Shown: piece after piece, positions 18,803 through 27,274 of the stretch
Layout of the letters: each line of letters opens with the position of its first letter
Position numbering within the stretch: the first letter of the stretch is position 1
Assembly (NCBI GenBank): GCA_964403505.1
Contig: CAYOFP010000001.1
Location: 1 to 64,000, forward strand
From: CAKSEI01 sp964403505
GTDB taxonomy: Bacteria; Bacillota; Clostridia; Oscillospirales; CAG-272
Direction: 5' to 3'
Length of the DNA: 64,000 nt
Made by a program: the position numbers and the translations under genes
Notes under the pieces: model-generated
The model's database searches: none
What the model was told of the DNA's origin: nothing
Seen by the model: the letters and a program-made list of their open reading frames with translations, nothing else

Positions 18803-18902
18803 TGTTTTTCTCCTATACATTTATTTCTTATTTTTGAAAACAAGTGTGAATATGTTGCCTTCATATATATAGACGTAAAATAATCGCAAAGGTTACATAA
18901 TA

Positions 18903-18931
18903 ATTGTAAATAAAATCCAATAAATTGTAAA
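18903..18931 (-). promoter_or_regulatory. Promoter of array unit 3
   Basis: Minus strand TTTACA (18926-18931), 17-base spacer, TACAAT (18903-18908). The spacer resembles those of units 1 and 2 (shared TTATTGGATTT-like core). Confidence 0.78.
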
Positions 18932-19051
18932 TACTACGTATTTTACAAAAACGCAGGCAAAAAATGTACAAATTCACCAAATCAGCAAATACTTGAAATA
19001 GAAAAAAACGATGATATAAAAAAGCACGATTTTCATACAGTTTACAAACTC

Positions 19052-19080
19052 TTGAATTTTTTTCATTCCCGTAGTATAAT
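19052..19080 (+). promoter_or_regulatory. Promoter of the gene at 19106
   Basis: TTGAAT (19052-19057), 17-base spacer, TATAAT (19075-19080), 25 bases before the ATG. The -35 box falls inside the fourth boundary-repeat copy. Confidence 0.8.
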
Positions 19081-19105
19081 AGACGGGCGAAACGAGGTAT
19101 ATATT

Positions 19106-19993
19106 ATGGAAATAAGCATAAGAACTGCCGAGGTGATGAAAAGGCTCGGCGACAGGAAGGGGCTCGAGCTGCTCTCCGAGGCAGGCTTTACCGCCCTCGA
19201 CTACGGCATGGATCAGCATCCGCTTCATTGCGAGTTATATGACGGCCCTATCGAGAATTTCGATCGGTATTTTGAAAATATAAAGCATATGTGCGATGAG
19301 CTGGGACTTAAGGTAGGTCAGGCGCACTCCCCGTCCCGCACGTTTTATAACGACCCCGAAACGGACGAGTATGTATTCGGCCTGCAGGTCAAGTCGATCC
19401 GTGCCTGCGCGATTATGGAATGTCCCTATATCGTCATTCACCCGAATATACCGAGCATCCGTAAATACGACATTTATAAAGAGGAAACAAAAGAACTGAA
19501 CATGCGCTTCTATTCCCGTCTGCTTCCCTATCTGAAGGAATACGGCGTGAAGCTCGCGATAGAAAACATGTTTCATTTCGATGAAAAGATAGGGCGTATC
19601 TGCCCGACGGTCTGCTCTTCCGCCGAGGAAATGATAGATTTTATCGACACATTAAACGACGAGCATTTTGTCGCCTGTCTCGATATCGGACACTGCAATC
19701 TGCTCTCTGACCCTGCAGAAATGCTGCGCAAGCTCGGCTCGTACACGAAGATTCTGCATATCCACGATAACAACGGTATCTCCGACCAGCATATCGCCCC
19801 ATACCTCGGTACGATCAAATGGGATGAGGTCCTGCAGGCGATGCACGATGTCGGCTACGACGGTACATTCAATTTAGAAACCGAGAAAATGTACTCATAC
19901 AGTCATTTCTTTGAGTGTTCAATACGAGAAACGGTATTTTCGCTTGCGAATATATGCCGTGAAATGGCCGCAAAACTCGAAAATATCAAATAA
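19106..19993 (+). CDS. Sugar phosphate isomerase/epimerase family protein
   Basis: 295 residues, a TIM-barrel protein of the xylose isomerase-like/AP endonuclease 2 superfamily. Likely metal ligands are visible in order: IENMFHFDEK (Glu), CLDIGHCNLL (Asp and His), ILHIHDNNG (His) and NLETEKM (Glu). The ATG at 19106 is preferred over upstream codons because it follows a GAGGT ribosome site and a promoter. It is a monocistronic plus-strand gene between the array and rpsT. The substrate cannot be told; sugar or sugar-phosphate interconversion is the family norm. Confidence 0.85.
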   Translation: MEISIRTAEVMKRLGDRKGLELLSEAGFTALDYGMDQHPLHCELYDGPIENFDRYFENIKHMCDELGLKVGQAHSPSRTFYNDPETDEYVFGLQVKSIRACAIMECPYIVIHPNIPSIRKYDIYKEETKELNMRFYSRLLPYLKEYGVKLAIENMFHFDEKIGRICPTVCSSAEEMIDFIDTLNDEHFVACLDIGHCNLLSDPAEMLRKLGSYTKILHIHDNNGISDQHIAPYLGTIKWDEVLQAMHDVGYDGTFNLETEKMYSYSHFFECSIRETVFSLANICREMAAKLENIK

Positions 19994-20006
19994 AAATAAA
20001 AAAACT

Positions 20007-20035
20007 ATTGATTTTTCTATTTAGTTATGATATGA
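20007..20035 (+). promoter_or_regulatory. rpsT promoter
   Basis: TTGATT (20007-20012), 17-base spacer, TATGAT (20030-20035). This gives a leader of about 105 bases before rpsT. Confidence 0.7.
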
Positions 20036-20055
20036 TATTACGGTAAAAAAGAAAA

Positions 20056-20147
20056 GTGTCGGGCTGACGACCCTCTCAGTGTCATGCCCCGAGGCTGCAT
20101 TATCATCGGTGTTTAACCCACGCCGACATTCAAACGGGAGGTTTAAG
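20056..20147 (+). promoter_or_regulatory. rpsT leader: Structured rpsT leader
   Basis: TCGGGC with GCCCCGA and TGAC with GTCA can form a local hairpin at about 20059-20092. TGTCGG (20057-20062) can instead pair with CCGACA (20124-20129), just before the ribosome site CGGGAGG. The two pairings exclude each other. Small ribosomal protein genes often have autoregulatory leaders; binding by S20 is an inference. Confidence 0.45.
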
Positions 20148-20411
20148 ATGGCTAATATCAAGTCCGCTAAAAAGCGTATCAAAGTCAACCTGACAAAAGC
20201 AGCGCAGAATAAGGCAGTAAAGACTTACTACAAGAATGCATGCAAAAAGCTTGACGCTGCAGTTGCTTCCGGCGACAAGAGTGCCGCTGACGCAGCATAT
20301 AAGGCTGCTGTTATTGCGACAGATAAGGCTTGCAACAAGGGCATTATCCACAAGAACAAGGCTGCAAGAAAAAAGAGCCAGTTCACAAAAGCTATCAACA
20401 AGATGGCGTAA
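20148..20411 (+). CDS. rpsT: 30S ribosomal protein S20
   Basis: Protein S20, 87 residues from the ATG at 20148-20150 (MANIKSAKKRIKVNLTKA), which follows GGGAGG by six bases. Lysine- and alanine-rich helical protein that binds 16S rRNA. The C-terminal KKSQFTKAINKMA is typical. Monocistronic, with its own promoter, a structured leader and a strong terminator 15 bases after the stop. Confidence 0.97.
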   Translation: MANIKSAKKRIKVNLTKAAQNKAVKTYYKNACKKLDAAVASGDKSAADAAYKAAVIATDKACNKGIIHKNKAARKKSQFTKAINKMA

Positions 20412-20425
20412 ATCAAACGCAAATC

Positions 20426-20453
20426 AAACGGCACGGTTTTAACCGTGCCGTTT
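20426..20453 (+). terminator. rpsT terminator
   Basis: Stem AAACGGCACGGTT with AACCGTGCCGTTT and a T-run. It lies between convergent genes and could serve both strands. Confidence 0.9.
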
Positions 20454-20456
20454 TTG

Positions 20457-21245
20457 TTATACATTTAATACATTTGTATAAAACCTTTGCATGATCTCTG
20501 CAAACTCTCCATGTGTGATCTCACGCTCAATCTCATAAATTCCATTGTTGTCCGCTTCTATTATGTCAAAATTGACAGCCCACGCATAACAGTCGTTTAC
20601 ATCCTCCGTTAGCGCACCATGAATCGAACTGTGATAGGCTGCAATTATTTTGAGCTGTTTTTTAAAACACTGCGTATTAAATATGTCTATTTCTCTTGCT
20701 CCGCCGTGATCGATCAGGTTAAAATCTGCTTCCGTCCCGCAGTCAAGCGCTGCATACTTTGCATAGTTATAAAGACCGTATACAACCTCAGCATAAGGAA
20801 TTTTTATGTCGTCTATATATATCGATTGCGGTATCTGCGGGTCGGCATTCTCTGCTGCTTCCCTCTCAGCTTTCGTCAGCGGTCTATTAACTCCCTGTTT
20901 TATTTTTATATCAAATGTCATACCGTTGCAGGCTGTAAACATACACGCATCATAGTAAAATGCGCCCTCGTCTGTCTGTATCAGCTTATAGTTTTTTTCG
21001 ACATCGGGCTCGCCTGCCAATTTATATAAAAGTGCGGCAAACTCACGCCTCTCAAGTGACGAATCGGAATCAAAGTACCCGATATATTCATCAGGAAACA
21101 GTTTATTCTCATTGACAAATCTTTCGGCCTCGGTTAAATCTTCGGTCTTATAATAGGAAGCCTCATCTTTGCTTTCCGTCTTTGCGGCACAAGAAACCAA
21201 AAGTAAAAGCGAAATTATAAAAAACACCGATAATATTTTCTTCAT
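20457..21245 (-). CDS. Predicted lipoprotein with SLH-like segments
   Basis: 262 residues. The lipoprotein signal MKKILSVFFIISLLLLVSCA has a lipobox with cysteine near residue 19. Two stretches resemble S-layer homology motifs: IGYFDSDSSLERREFAALLY near residue 60, and a C-terminal segment with YAWAVNFDIIEAD then ITHGEFAEIMQRFY. The middle contains a charged segment NRPLTKAEREAAENADPQ. Probably an outer-surface, membrane-anchored protein; function unknown. It converges on rpsT and shares its terminator. A TATAAT lies about 25 bases upstream of the ribosome site. Confidence 0.8.
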   Translation of the reverse strand: MKKILSVFFIISLLLLVSCAAKTESKDEASYYKTEDLTEAERFVNENKLFPDEYIGYFDSDSSLERREFAALLYKLAGEPDVEKNYKLIQTDEGAFYYDACMFTACNGMTFDIKIKQGVNRPLTKAEREAAENADPQIPQSIYIDDIKIPYAEVVYGLYNYAKYAALDCGTEADFNLIDHGGAREIDIFNTQCFKKQLKIIAAYHSSIHGALTEDVNDCYAWAVNFDIIEADNNGIYEIEREITHGEFAEIMQRFYTNVLNV

Positions 21246-21432
21246 AATATACCTCCAACCTTTTTTTATATTATATCACACAAAAATCAACTAGTGAATA
21301 TATTGATAAAAAAATCTATATTTTTCATATAAATGCACACTAAAATTATATATTTCACAAAATCAATTACCAAAAGCAAAACAATTCACTAAAATTTATT
21401 ACATATCCTAACAAAAACTGTCAACATGATGC

Positions 21433-21457
21433 ACGGCACGGTTTCAAACCGTGCCGT
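21433..21457. terminator. Hairpin copy of the rpsT terminator stem
   Basis: ACGGCACGGTTT pairs with AAACCGTGCCGT, repeating the rpsT terminator stem almost exactly. Its T-run is on the plus side, where no gene ends; on the minus strand it sits just past the AraC-family gene but lacks a T-run there. Confidence 0.5.
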
Positions 21458-21467
21458 TTTTACGTTA

Positions 21468-22310
21468 TTACACATCACTGCCTTTTGTAATATGCGTGCG
21501 CTCTTCCCGCCCGGCAGGGCTTTCGCCGAAGCGTGCCCGATAGCTCCGATAAAACGATGAATAATCGCCGAATCCGCACGAGGCAGCGGCATGAGACGCA
21601 GGAACGCCTGTGCGGATCTGTTCACGCGCTGCCATCAGTCGCTTGATACGCACGTATTCCATCACTCCCGAGCCGGTGGCGGAACGAAAAACACGGCAGA
21701 GCTGGGAACGGCTCAGGTAAAAATGCGATGCAATATCCGCAAGCGACAAAGGCTCGCACAGGTGATCGTTAATATAGCGCACGATCTGCGCCGTCCGCCC
21801 GGATGCGGTGTCTCCATCGGGTGAATATGTGCATGCCGCATCGGAAAGAAGGAGCAGCATACGGGATAACAGCGCCGTGCGGAGCAATGCGTCCGATTCG
21901 TCCTGCCGAAATTCATCTAAAAAATCGAAAAAACTCCCGTCAGCCATTGTGCGCAGGCGATAACGGTTGTTAACGCCGAGGGGTCTGTCGAAAAACAGCG
22001 AGGAAAGCGTCCCCGACGGGTCGAAAGAGGAAAGAAACCCGGTTTTGACATTAAATACCGCACGTTCATACGGAAGCTCCGGCGAGATCTCAAGCATATG
22101 CGCCTCCGCCGTGCGCATGAGCAAAACATCGCCCGGGCGCAGCGGATAGACCGTTCCCTCGATGTGATAATTCCCACGCCCACGCAAAAAACAGTAGATC
22201 TCGGGATCTCTGTGCGCATGCATCACAAAGCTTTGCGGCTCGGGATGCTCGGTCCGTTCCCTGAAAAATGAAAAATCCCCGTCGGCGTAATGAAATGTAC
22301 TTTCTTTCAT
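21468..22310 (-). CDS. AraC-family transcriptional regulator
   Basis: 280 residues. An N-terminal cupin-like sensor (HAHRDPEIYCFLRGRGNYHI, LRPGDVLLM) is followed by two C-terminal helix-turn-helix motifs (LADIASHFYLSRSQLCRVFR and AASCGFGDYSSFYRSYRARFG), the standard AraC/XylS layout. It is divergent from the three-gene sugar operon starting at 22424, separated by 113 bases, so it is the likely regulator of that operon, responding to a sugar or its derivative. Effector unknown. Confidence 0.9.
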   Translation of the reverse strand: MKESTFHYADGDFSFFRERTEHPEPQSFVMHAHRDPEIYCFLRGRGNYHIEGTVYPLRPGDVLLMRTAEAHMLEISPELPYERAVFNVKTGFLSSFDPSGTLSSLFFDRPLGVNNRYRLRTMADGSFFDFLDEFRQDESDALLRTALLSRMLLLLSDAACTYSPDGDTASGRTAQIVRYINDHLCEPLSLADIASHFYLSRSQLCRVFRSATGSGVMEYVRIKRLMAAREQIRTGVPASHAAASCGFGDYSSFYRSYRARFGESPAGREERTHITKGSDV

Positions 22311-22423
22311 ATGTAGATATATCTCCTGCGTTTTGTTTATTGTATCACATCATGCGACAAAATACAATGTAATTGCAAATATTTGCTATTTTATTGCGAT
22401 TTGTTCTGTGCTACAATGGAAAC

Positions 22424-23272
22424 ATGAAACAATTTATTTTAAGTGCATTTTCAGACGAGGCAGGCACGGATTTAGAAACACAAATTGCCGCCCTGCACCG
22501 CAATCACATCGACGGCATGGAGGTACGTGGCGTTGACGGCGTCAATATCGCCGACTTCACGCCCGAGCGTGCGGCAGAGCTGCACAATATCCTGTCTCAA
22601 AACGGCATCCGGGTATTCAGCCTCGGCTCTCCGATCGGAAAAATTGCCCTGACCGACGATTTTACGGCACATACAGAAAAATTCAAACGGCTGATGCAAA
22701 CTGCGCATCAGTTAGACGCAAAAAAGATCCGCATCTTCAGTTTTTATGTTGACGATGCCGAACAGCGCTCAGCTGTGCGCAATACGGTTATCGAACGCCT
22801 TGGCATACTGCTCGAACTCGCCCATGCGGAGGAGATTACCCTCTGCCACGAAAATGAGCGTGGAGTGTACGGCGAATCAGCGGCTGACTGCCGCACGCTC
22901 GCCGATGCCCTGCCGGATCTCAAGCTGGTTTTCGATCCGGCAAATTTCGTCCTCGCAGGGCAGGAGATCCGCCCGGCGTGGGAGCTGCTCGCCGACAGGG
23001 TCGACTACCTGCATATCAAAGATGCTCTGCCGGACGGCCGCACTGTTCCGGCAGGAAAAGGCGACGGCGAGATCCCCTATCTGCTCGGCGAATTTACCGC
23101 ACGAGGCGGAGTTCACCTCACGCTCGAGCCGCACCTGCATGTATTTAGCGGCCTCGCATCACTTGAGAGTAGCAATTCCACGCTTGATGTAAACGCAGGC
23201 TATCCTTCACAAAGCGCTGCATTTGATGCCGCGAGTAACGCACTACATAACTTAATAAGGAGTATATCATGA
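22424..23272 (+). CDS. Sugar phosphate isomerase/epimerase family protein
   Basis: 282 residues, TIM-barrel epimerase superfamily. Candidate metal ligands: LCHENERG (Glu), VFDPANF (Asp), YLHIKDAL (His) and LTLEPHL (Glu). The ATG at 22424 is preferred over an upstream TTG that has no ribosome site. A ribosome site is weak here too, and TACAAT ends only six bases before the ATG, so the message may be almost leaderless. First gene of the operon; its stop overlaps the next ATG by four bases. Substrate unknown. Confidence 0.87.
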   Translation: MKQFILSAFSDEAGTDLETQIAALHRNHIDGMEVRGVDGVNIADFTPERAAELHNILSQNGIRVFSLGSPIGKIALTDDFTAHTEKFKRLMQTAHQLDAKKIRIFSFYVDDAEQRSAVRNTVIERLGILLELAHAEEITLCHENERGVYGESAADCRTLADALPDLKLVFDPANFVLAGQEIRPAWELLADRVDYLHIKDALPDGRTVPAGKGDGEIPYLLGEFTARGGVHLTLEPHLHVFSGLASLESSNSTLDVNAGYPSQSAAFDAASNALHNLIRSIS

Positions 23273-24012
23273 AAATCGGAGCACAACTCTACACCGTCCG
23301 GGATTTCTGCAAAACACCCACAGAGCTCGCAGATAGCCTGAAAAAGATCGCAGACATCGGCTACACTACCGTTCAGGTATCCGGCACCTGCCCCTATGAA
23401 CCGGCGTGGCTGGCACAGGAGCTAAAAGCAAACGGCCTTTCCTGCCCGATCACCCATTACGATAAAGAACGGATCGCAAACGAACCGACCGCCGTTGCAC
23501 AGGAGCACAGCGTCTTCGGCGCAGACTACATCGGCGTCGGCTATTATGAGTTAGGCAGCGTGGAAAAGGTAGAAGAATTTCTTTCCACGTTTGGCAAAGC
23601 GATGAACACATTTCCCGAAACGGGCAAAAAACTCATGTACCACAACCATGATATGGAGTTCACCAATAGAAACGGTGAGGTTATGCTGCAGTTGCTTGCT
23701 GATAAGAGCGATCCCCGTGCGCTCGGATTCACCCTCGATACCTTCTGGGTGCAGTCGGGCGGCGGCGACCCTGCATGGTGGTTACACAACCTCGCAGGGC
23801 GGGTAGACTGCGTGCACTATAAGGATTTCTCCTATCCGCACCAGATGCGTGCGGTCGGTGAAGGCAATCTGAACTTCGACGCGATCCTCGCCGCATCCCA
23901 TGACGCAGGAGTCAAATACGCATTTGTCGAGCAGGACGACTGCAACGGCGACGACCCGTTCGACTGTTTGAAACGCAGCTACGAATACTTAAAAGCCTGC
24001 GGCTTAAGTTAA
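23269..24012 (+). CDS. Sugar phosphate isomerase/epimerase family protein
   Basis: 247 residues, a second TIM-barrel epimerase-like protein, clearly different from its neighbour. MKIGAQLYTVRD at the start and MYHNHDMEF, FTLDTFWVQSGG, CVHYKDF and FVEQDDC are the family metal and active-site blocks, close to those of IolE/IolH-like and 3-keto-sugar-processing enzymes. AAGGAG precedes the ATG, which overlaps the upstream stop. With the next gene it suggests a short pathway that oxidises and then isomerises or dehydrates a sugar or cyclitol. Confidence 0.88.
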   Translation: MKIGAQLYTVRDFCKTPTELADSLKKIADIGYTTVQVSGTCPYEPAWLAQELKANGLSCPITHYDKERIANEPTAVAQEHSVFGADYIGVGYYELGSVEKVEEFLSTFGKAMNTFPETGKKLMYHNHDMEFTNRNGEVMLQLLADKSDPRALGFTLDTFWVQSGGGDPAWWLHNLAGRVDCVHYKDFSYPHQMRAVGEGNLNFDAILAASHDAGVKYAFVEQDDCNGDDPFDCLKRSYEYLKACGLS

Positions 24013-24025
24013 TAAGGAGTTATCA

Positions 24026-25162
24026 ATGGAAAAAATTCGTTTAGGTATCATTGGATACGGCTATATGGGCGGAGCGCATCACGCAAATATCCTGCGCGGT
24101 GACTGCCCCGAGATTACGGTAACGGCTGCCGCCGACATCGACCCGGAAAAGCTGACACAGGCAAAAAAAGCGGACAGCGAGATCGCCTGCTTTGCCACGG
24201 CAGAGGAGCTGATGGATAGTGGCACAGTCGACGCAGTGCTCATCGCCGTTCCGCACTATGACCATCCCCGATACGCCATCGAAGCAATGCGCCGAGGGCT
24301 GCATGTCATGGTCGAAAAGCCGGCAGGCGTCTACACCGCACAGGTACGGGAAATGAATGACGCCGCAAAGGACGCAAACGTCGTTTTCGGCATGATGTTC
24401 AATCAGCGCACCAACTATATCTACCGCACGATGCGTGAGATAATACAAAGCGGAAAATACGGCGAGCTGCGCCGCACTAACTGGATCATCACCGACTGGT
24501 ACCGTCCGCAGGCATATTACAGCTCTGCCGACTGGCGTGCGACCTGGTCGTGCGAGGGCGGCGGCGTACTCTTAAATCAGGCACCGCATCAGATCGATCT
24601 GTGGCAGTGGATCTGCGGTATGCCCGTTCGAGTAAGTGCGAAAATGCAGTTCGGCAAATGGCACGATATCGAGGTAGAGGATGATGTGAGCGCATATGTC
24701 GAGTACGAAAACGGTGCGACAGGAGTGTTTGTCACGACCACCGGAAACCCCTGCGGCTCCAACCGGTTTGAAGTACAGTTAGACGGTGCAAAACTGCTCG
24801 TTGAAAATGGTCAGCTGCACGTATGGGAGGTAACGCCCCGAGAATCGGAATTTACCAAAACCAATACGGCTAAGTGGGGCTGCCCCCCGAACCGTGAGCT
24901 CGAGCTCGATCTCACTCCGGATAATCCTCAGCATGTCGGCGTGCTCAACGCCTTTGCCGATGCGATCCTGCACGGCGGCACGCTGATCGCCGACGGTGCG
25001 GAGGGCATCAACGCTCTGACCCTCTCCAATGCAATGCACCTGTCCGCATGGACGGGCGAAACGATCGACCTGCCACTCGACGAACAACGTTATTACGACG
25101 AGCTGATGAAGCGGGTCGCTGTCTCACGCAAAAAGCCGCTCAGTCCTGCGGCAATGCGCTGA
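24026..25162 (+). CDS. Gfo/Idh/MocA-family NAD(P)-dependent oxidoreductase
   Basis: 378 residues. N-terminal Rossmann fold GIIGYGYMGGAHH, the catalytic lysine motif VMVEKPAG, and the C-terminal substrate domain with CEGGGVLLNQAPHQIDLW supplying the usual His/Asp pair. Oxidises a sugar or cyclitol hydroxyl with NAD(P). Thirteen bases after the second epimerase with AAGGAG upstream. Last gene of the AraC-linked operon, followed by a terminator. The exact substrate is not deducible. Confidence 0.92.
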   Translation: MEKIRLGIIGYGYMGGAHHANILRGDCPEITVTAAADIDPEKLTQAKKADSEIACFATAEELMDSGTVDAVLIAVPHYDHPRYAIEAMRRGLHVMVEKPAGVYTAQVREMNDAAKDANVVFGMMFNQRTNYIYRTMREIIQSGKYGELRRTNWIITDWYRPQAYYSSADWRATWSCEGGGVLLNQAPHQIDLWQWICGMPVRVSAKMQFGKWHDIEVEDDVSAYVEYENGATGVFVTTTGNPCGSNRFEVQLDGAKLLVENGQLHVWEVTPRESEFTKTNTAKWGCPPNRELELDLTPDNPQHVGVLNAFADAILHGGTLIADGAEGINALTLSNAMHLSAWTGETIDLPLDEQRYYDELMKRVAVSRKKPLSPAAMR

Positions 25163-25175
25163 TATACTATAAATA

Positions 25176-25211
25176 AAAAACTGCAAGGAATCTCATATCC
25201 TTGCAGTTTTT
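25176..25211 (+). terminator. Terminator of the sugar operon
   Basis: AAAAACTGCAAGGA pairs with TCCTTGCAGTTTTT, with T/A runs on both sides. Works for the plus-strand operon and possibly for the convergent gene at 25233. Confidence 0.9.
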
Positions 25212-25232
25212 GTAGTATAGAAACATCAAATC

Positions 25233-26513
25233 TTATACCATATACTTTCTCAGCACCTCACGGCGTGTGAACAATGACGGGAGTTCTTCAAAATACGCAC
25301 CGAAAGGCTTGATCAGGTCGTGCACGAGCAGTGCATCCTCCTTCGTGCCTTTTTTGAAAAGACCGTTTTCGGTACACCACAGCATTGCGCCGTAGTAGTT
25401 CGAGAGGCGCTTGCCTTTTTTGCGTATTTCCTCAATTCGCCGCCCGACCGACCATTCACGGGGAGCGACGAGCATCGCAAGCTCGCCTGCCGTCATGATT
25501 TCATCGGGTTTCAGCGTGTTATCCGAATATGCTATTGCGTGCTTCTTTATAAGAGAAGCGAATTTTTCATAATCGGGGTCATCCCTTCCTACATCGGCAA
25601 ATTCGGAATACTCGAGCAGTTCATTCACCGTCACGATCTTATATCCTGCCTTCGTGAGGATATCGAGCTGACGCTCAAGACCGAAAGCGACCGGCGTGCG
25701 CTTCGCCATATTATAGCCGTCCTTCTGGAATATGATCTGACCGCAGAAAAAGTCAGCATCTTCCTCTATTTTCCGCTTGATCGGCTCTGTCATCTCGGCA
25801 ACTTCACTTTCTATATCAGACGGGAGCCACCCTGCGCCGTCAAAAGACGCCGCCATATACTGATAACCCATGACGGCATATGCATCATAGCTCGTAAAAC
25901 CGCCGTCTATCTTATCAACGTAATGGGGCGGACGCGACATGGTGATCTTATAGTTATATTTTTCAAGCAACATACTGTCAAGACGGGAAATATCGGAAAC
26001 AACCTCGTCAATGCCGTTGAAATGTACACGCTTTCCGTACACAAACGGCTTTTTGCCGAATATGATATGCCGATATCCGTGATTTGTCACCTGATGGCCG
26101 CCCTCTATCATACGGCGGACAAATTCGCCCTGATGTTCCACGCCTGCACAGGCGTCTTTTTTATAATCGGGATAATGATCGTATCGGACCCCTCCCCACG
26201 AGGGAGAGCCGACAGGTCCGCACGCATCGGGATAGTTATCGCCCGTATAACCGATGACGTCAAACGTTCCCTTTGCGCCGTATTTATCAAGCGTGTCGAG
26301 CAGAACGGAAGTCAACGGCTTATCGCCGTGCTCCACACCGCTGAAAGCCGACGGCACGCACGGCATGTTCATCGGTCCGTCATCAAATGTCATCGCCGCC
26401 ACACGCTCTTTTGTCTTGACACGCTCGATGCGCCTTACATAAGAAACGCACGGCTTTTCCTTTGGCATGATATATTTTTTGAGCTTCTTTCCTATTCTTA
26501 CAACCGTTGACAT
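25233..26513 (-). CDS. Polysaccharide deacetylase-like protein
   Basis: 426 residues with a NodB-type deacetylase domain: motif 1 RVAAMTFDDGPMNMP near residue 38, motif 2 HQVTNHGYRHI (His-x3-His) near 137, and TMSRPPHY as a motif 3 equivalent near 190. No signal peptide is seen, which is unusual for cell-wall deacetylases. The C-terminal 90 residues (from about DNTLKPDEIMTAGELAML) match nothing I recognise. It overlaps the PHP gene by 16 bases, and GGAG lies ten bases upstream. Last gene of a long minus-strand operon. Confidence 0.82.
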   Translation of the reverse strand: MSTVVRIGKKLKKYIMPKEKPCVSYVRRIERVKTKERVAAMTFDDGPMNMPCVPSAFSGVEHGDKPLTSVLLDTLDKYGAKGTFDVIGYTGDNYPDACGPVGSPSWGGVRYDHYPDYKKDACAGVEHQGEFVRRMIEGGHQVTNHGYRHIIFGKKPFVYGKRVHFNGIDEVVSDISRLDSMLLEKYNYKITMSRPPHYVDKIDGGFTSYDAYAVMGYQYMAASFDGAGWLPSDIESEVAEMTEPIKRKIEEDADFFCGQIIFQKDGYNMAKRTPVAFGLERQLDILTKAGYKIVTVNELLEYSEFADVGRDDPDYEKFASLIKKHAIAYSDNTLKPDEIMTAGELAMLVAPREWSVGRRIEEIRKKGKRLSNYYGAMLWCTENGLFKKGTKEDALLVHDLIKPFGAYFEELPSLFTRREVLRKYMV

Positions 26514-27274
26514 TTCTTATTTTCTCCTCTGAAAAATGCACCTGCCTCACGCAGTGCGCATACACCGAAATAAAGGATAGCGGTAACTTTTTTTCGCAAT
26601 CCGTCTTTTCTCTTACGCCTTTTGATCCATTGGCTTTTCGCCATATTCATGCGGTTAACACAACCGCCGTATAGTTTCACTCTGCCTGCCAAGATCTCGT
26701 CCCTTATGCCGTCCGCACTCTCGCACTCGGCCTCGAGATACGCCATGCCGTACTCGGACGGCATATGCCCGTCGCTTCCGCATGTCATGGGCAGAGACAG
26801 CTCCGATGCGATATCACGGGCGAGCTCATTTGCATTATGGCGTTTATTTACCGCACGGCAGTTAAAGCCCTCGATGCAGTCAAGATACTTCCGGGACGCC
26901 CGGATACCCTCGGATATCTCCTCCACGTTCCGGGATGTATACTCATACGGATGGGCAAGGATACAGATACCGCCGTATTTATGAATAATATTTGCCGCCT
27001 CGGCAAAACCGCATTTCTTGCCGTTGTAGGACGGCTTTTCAAAGCCGCTCATGAATGCACCGAGCAGATGCCCTCTGTCGGTCGTGAATTCCACCCCGGG
27101 GATAAAAGTCACCCCGCCAATCACCGTCACGGTATCTATGCCGAATGTATCGTGATCTGTCACGACAGCGCAGTTTAACCCTCTGCGCACAAGGTTCTTT
27201 GCTATCACCGAAAGCAGGGTGCGGCTGTCCATCGACTGCTCGGTGTGTATATGCATATCAATCCTGTATGTCAT
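26498..27274 (-). CDS. PHP-domain metal-dependent phosphoesterase
   Basis: 258 residues. PHP motifs in order: HIHTEQSMDS, VVTDHDTFG, PGVEFTT, CILAHPYEY and CGSDGHMPS, giving a complete metal-binding set. The last 60 residues form a basic segment (KRRKRKDGLRKK) and a possible hydrophobic helix (VTAILYFGVCALREAGAFF). Start overlaps the ATP-grasp stop by four bases. Probably hydrolyses a small phosphate ester; the substrate is likely linked to the neighbouring ATP-grasp and deacetylase-like genes. Confidence 0.88.
   Translation of the reverse strand: MTYRIDMHIHTEQSMDSRTLLSVIAKNLVRRGLNCAVVTDHDTFGIDTVTVIGGVTFIPGVEFTTDRGHLLGAFMSGFEKPSYNGKKCGFAEAANIIHKYGGICILAHPYEYTSRNVEEISEGIRASRKYLDCIEGFNCRAVNKRHNANELARDIASELSLPMTCGSDGHMPSEYGMAYLEAECESADGIRDEILAGRVKLYGGCVNRMNMAKSQWIKRRKRKDGLRKKVTAILYFGVCALREAGAFFRGENKKCQRL

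Larger units (their letters stand above)
18803..19105. other. Intergenic region at the array end
   Basis: 303 bases with divergent promoters: the unit 3 promoter (minus) and the promoter of the gene at 19106 (plus). Between them lie A/T-rich repeats like those upstream of units 1 and 2, and a fourth, partial boundary repeat (from 19040, GTTTACAAACTCTTGAATTT). Confidence 0.65.

Noticed and set aside
26622..27178. Plus-strand frames opposite the PHP gene
   Set aside because: They lack ribosome sites and family motifs, and the minus-strand PHP gene shows every expected motif.
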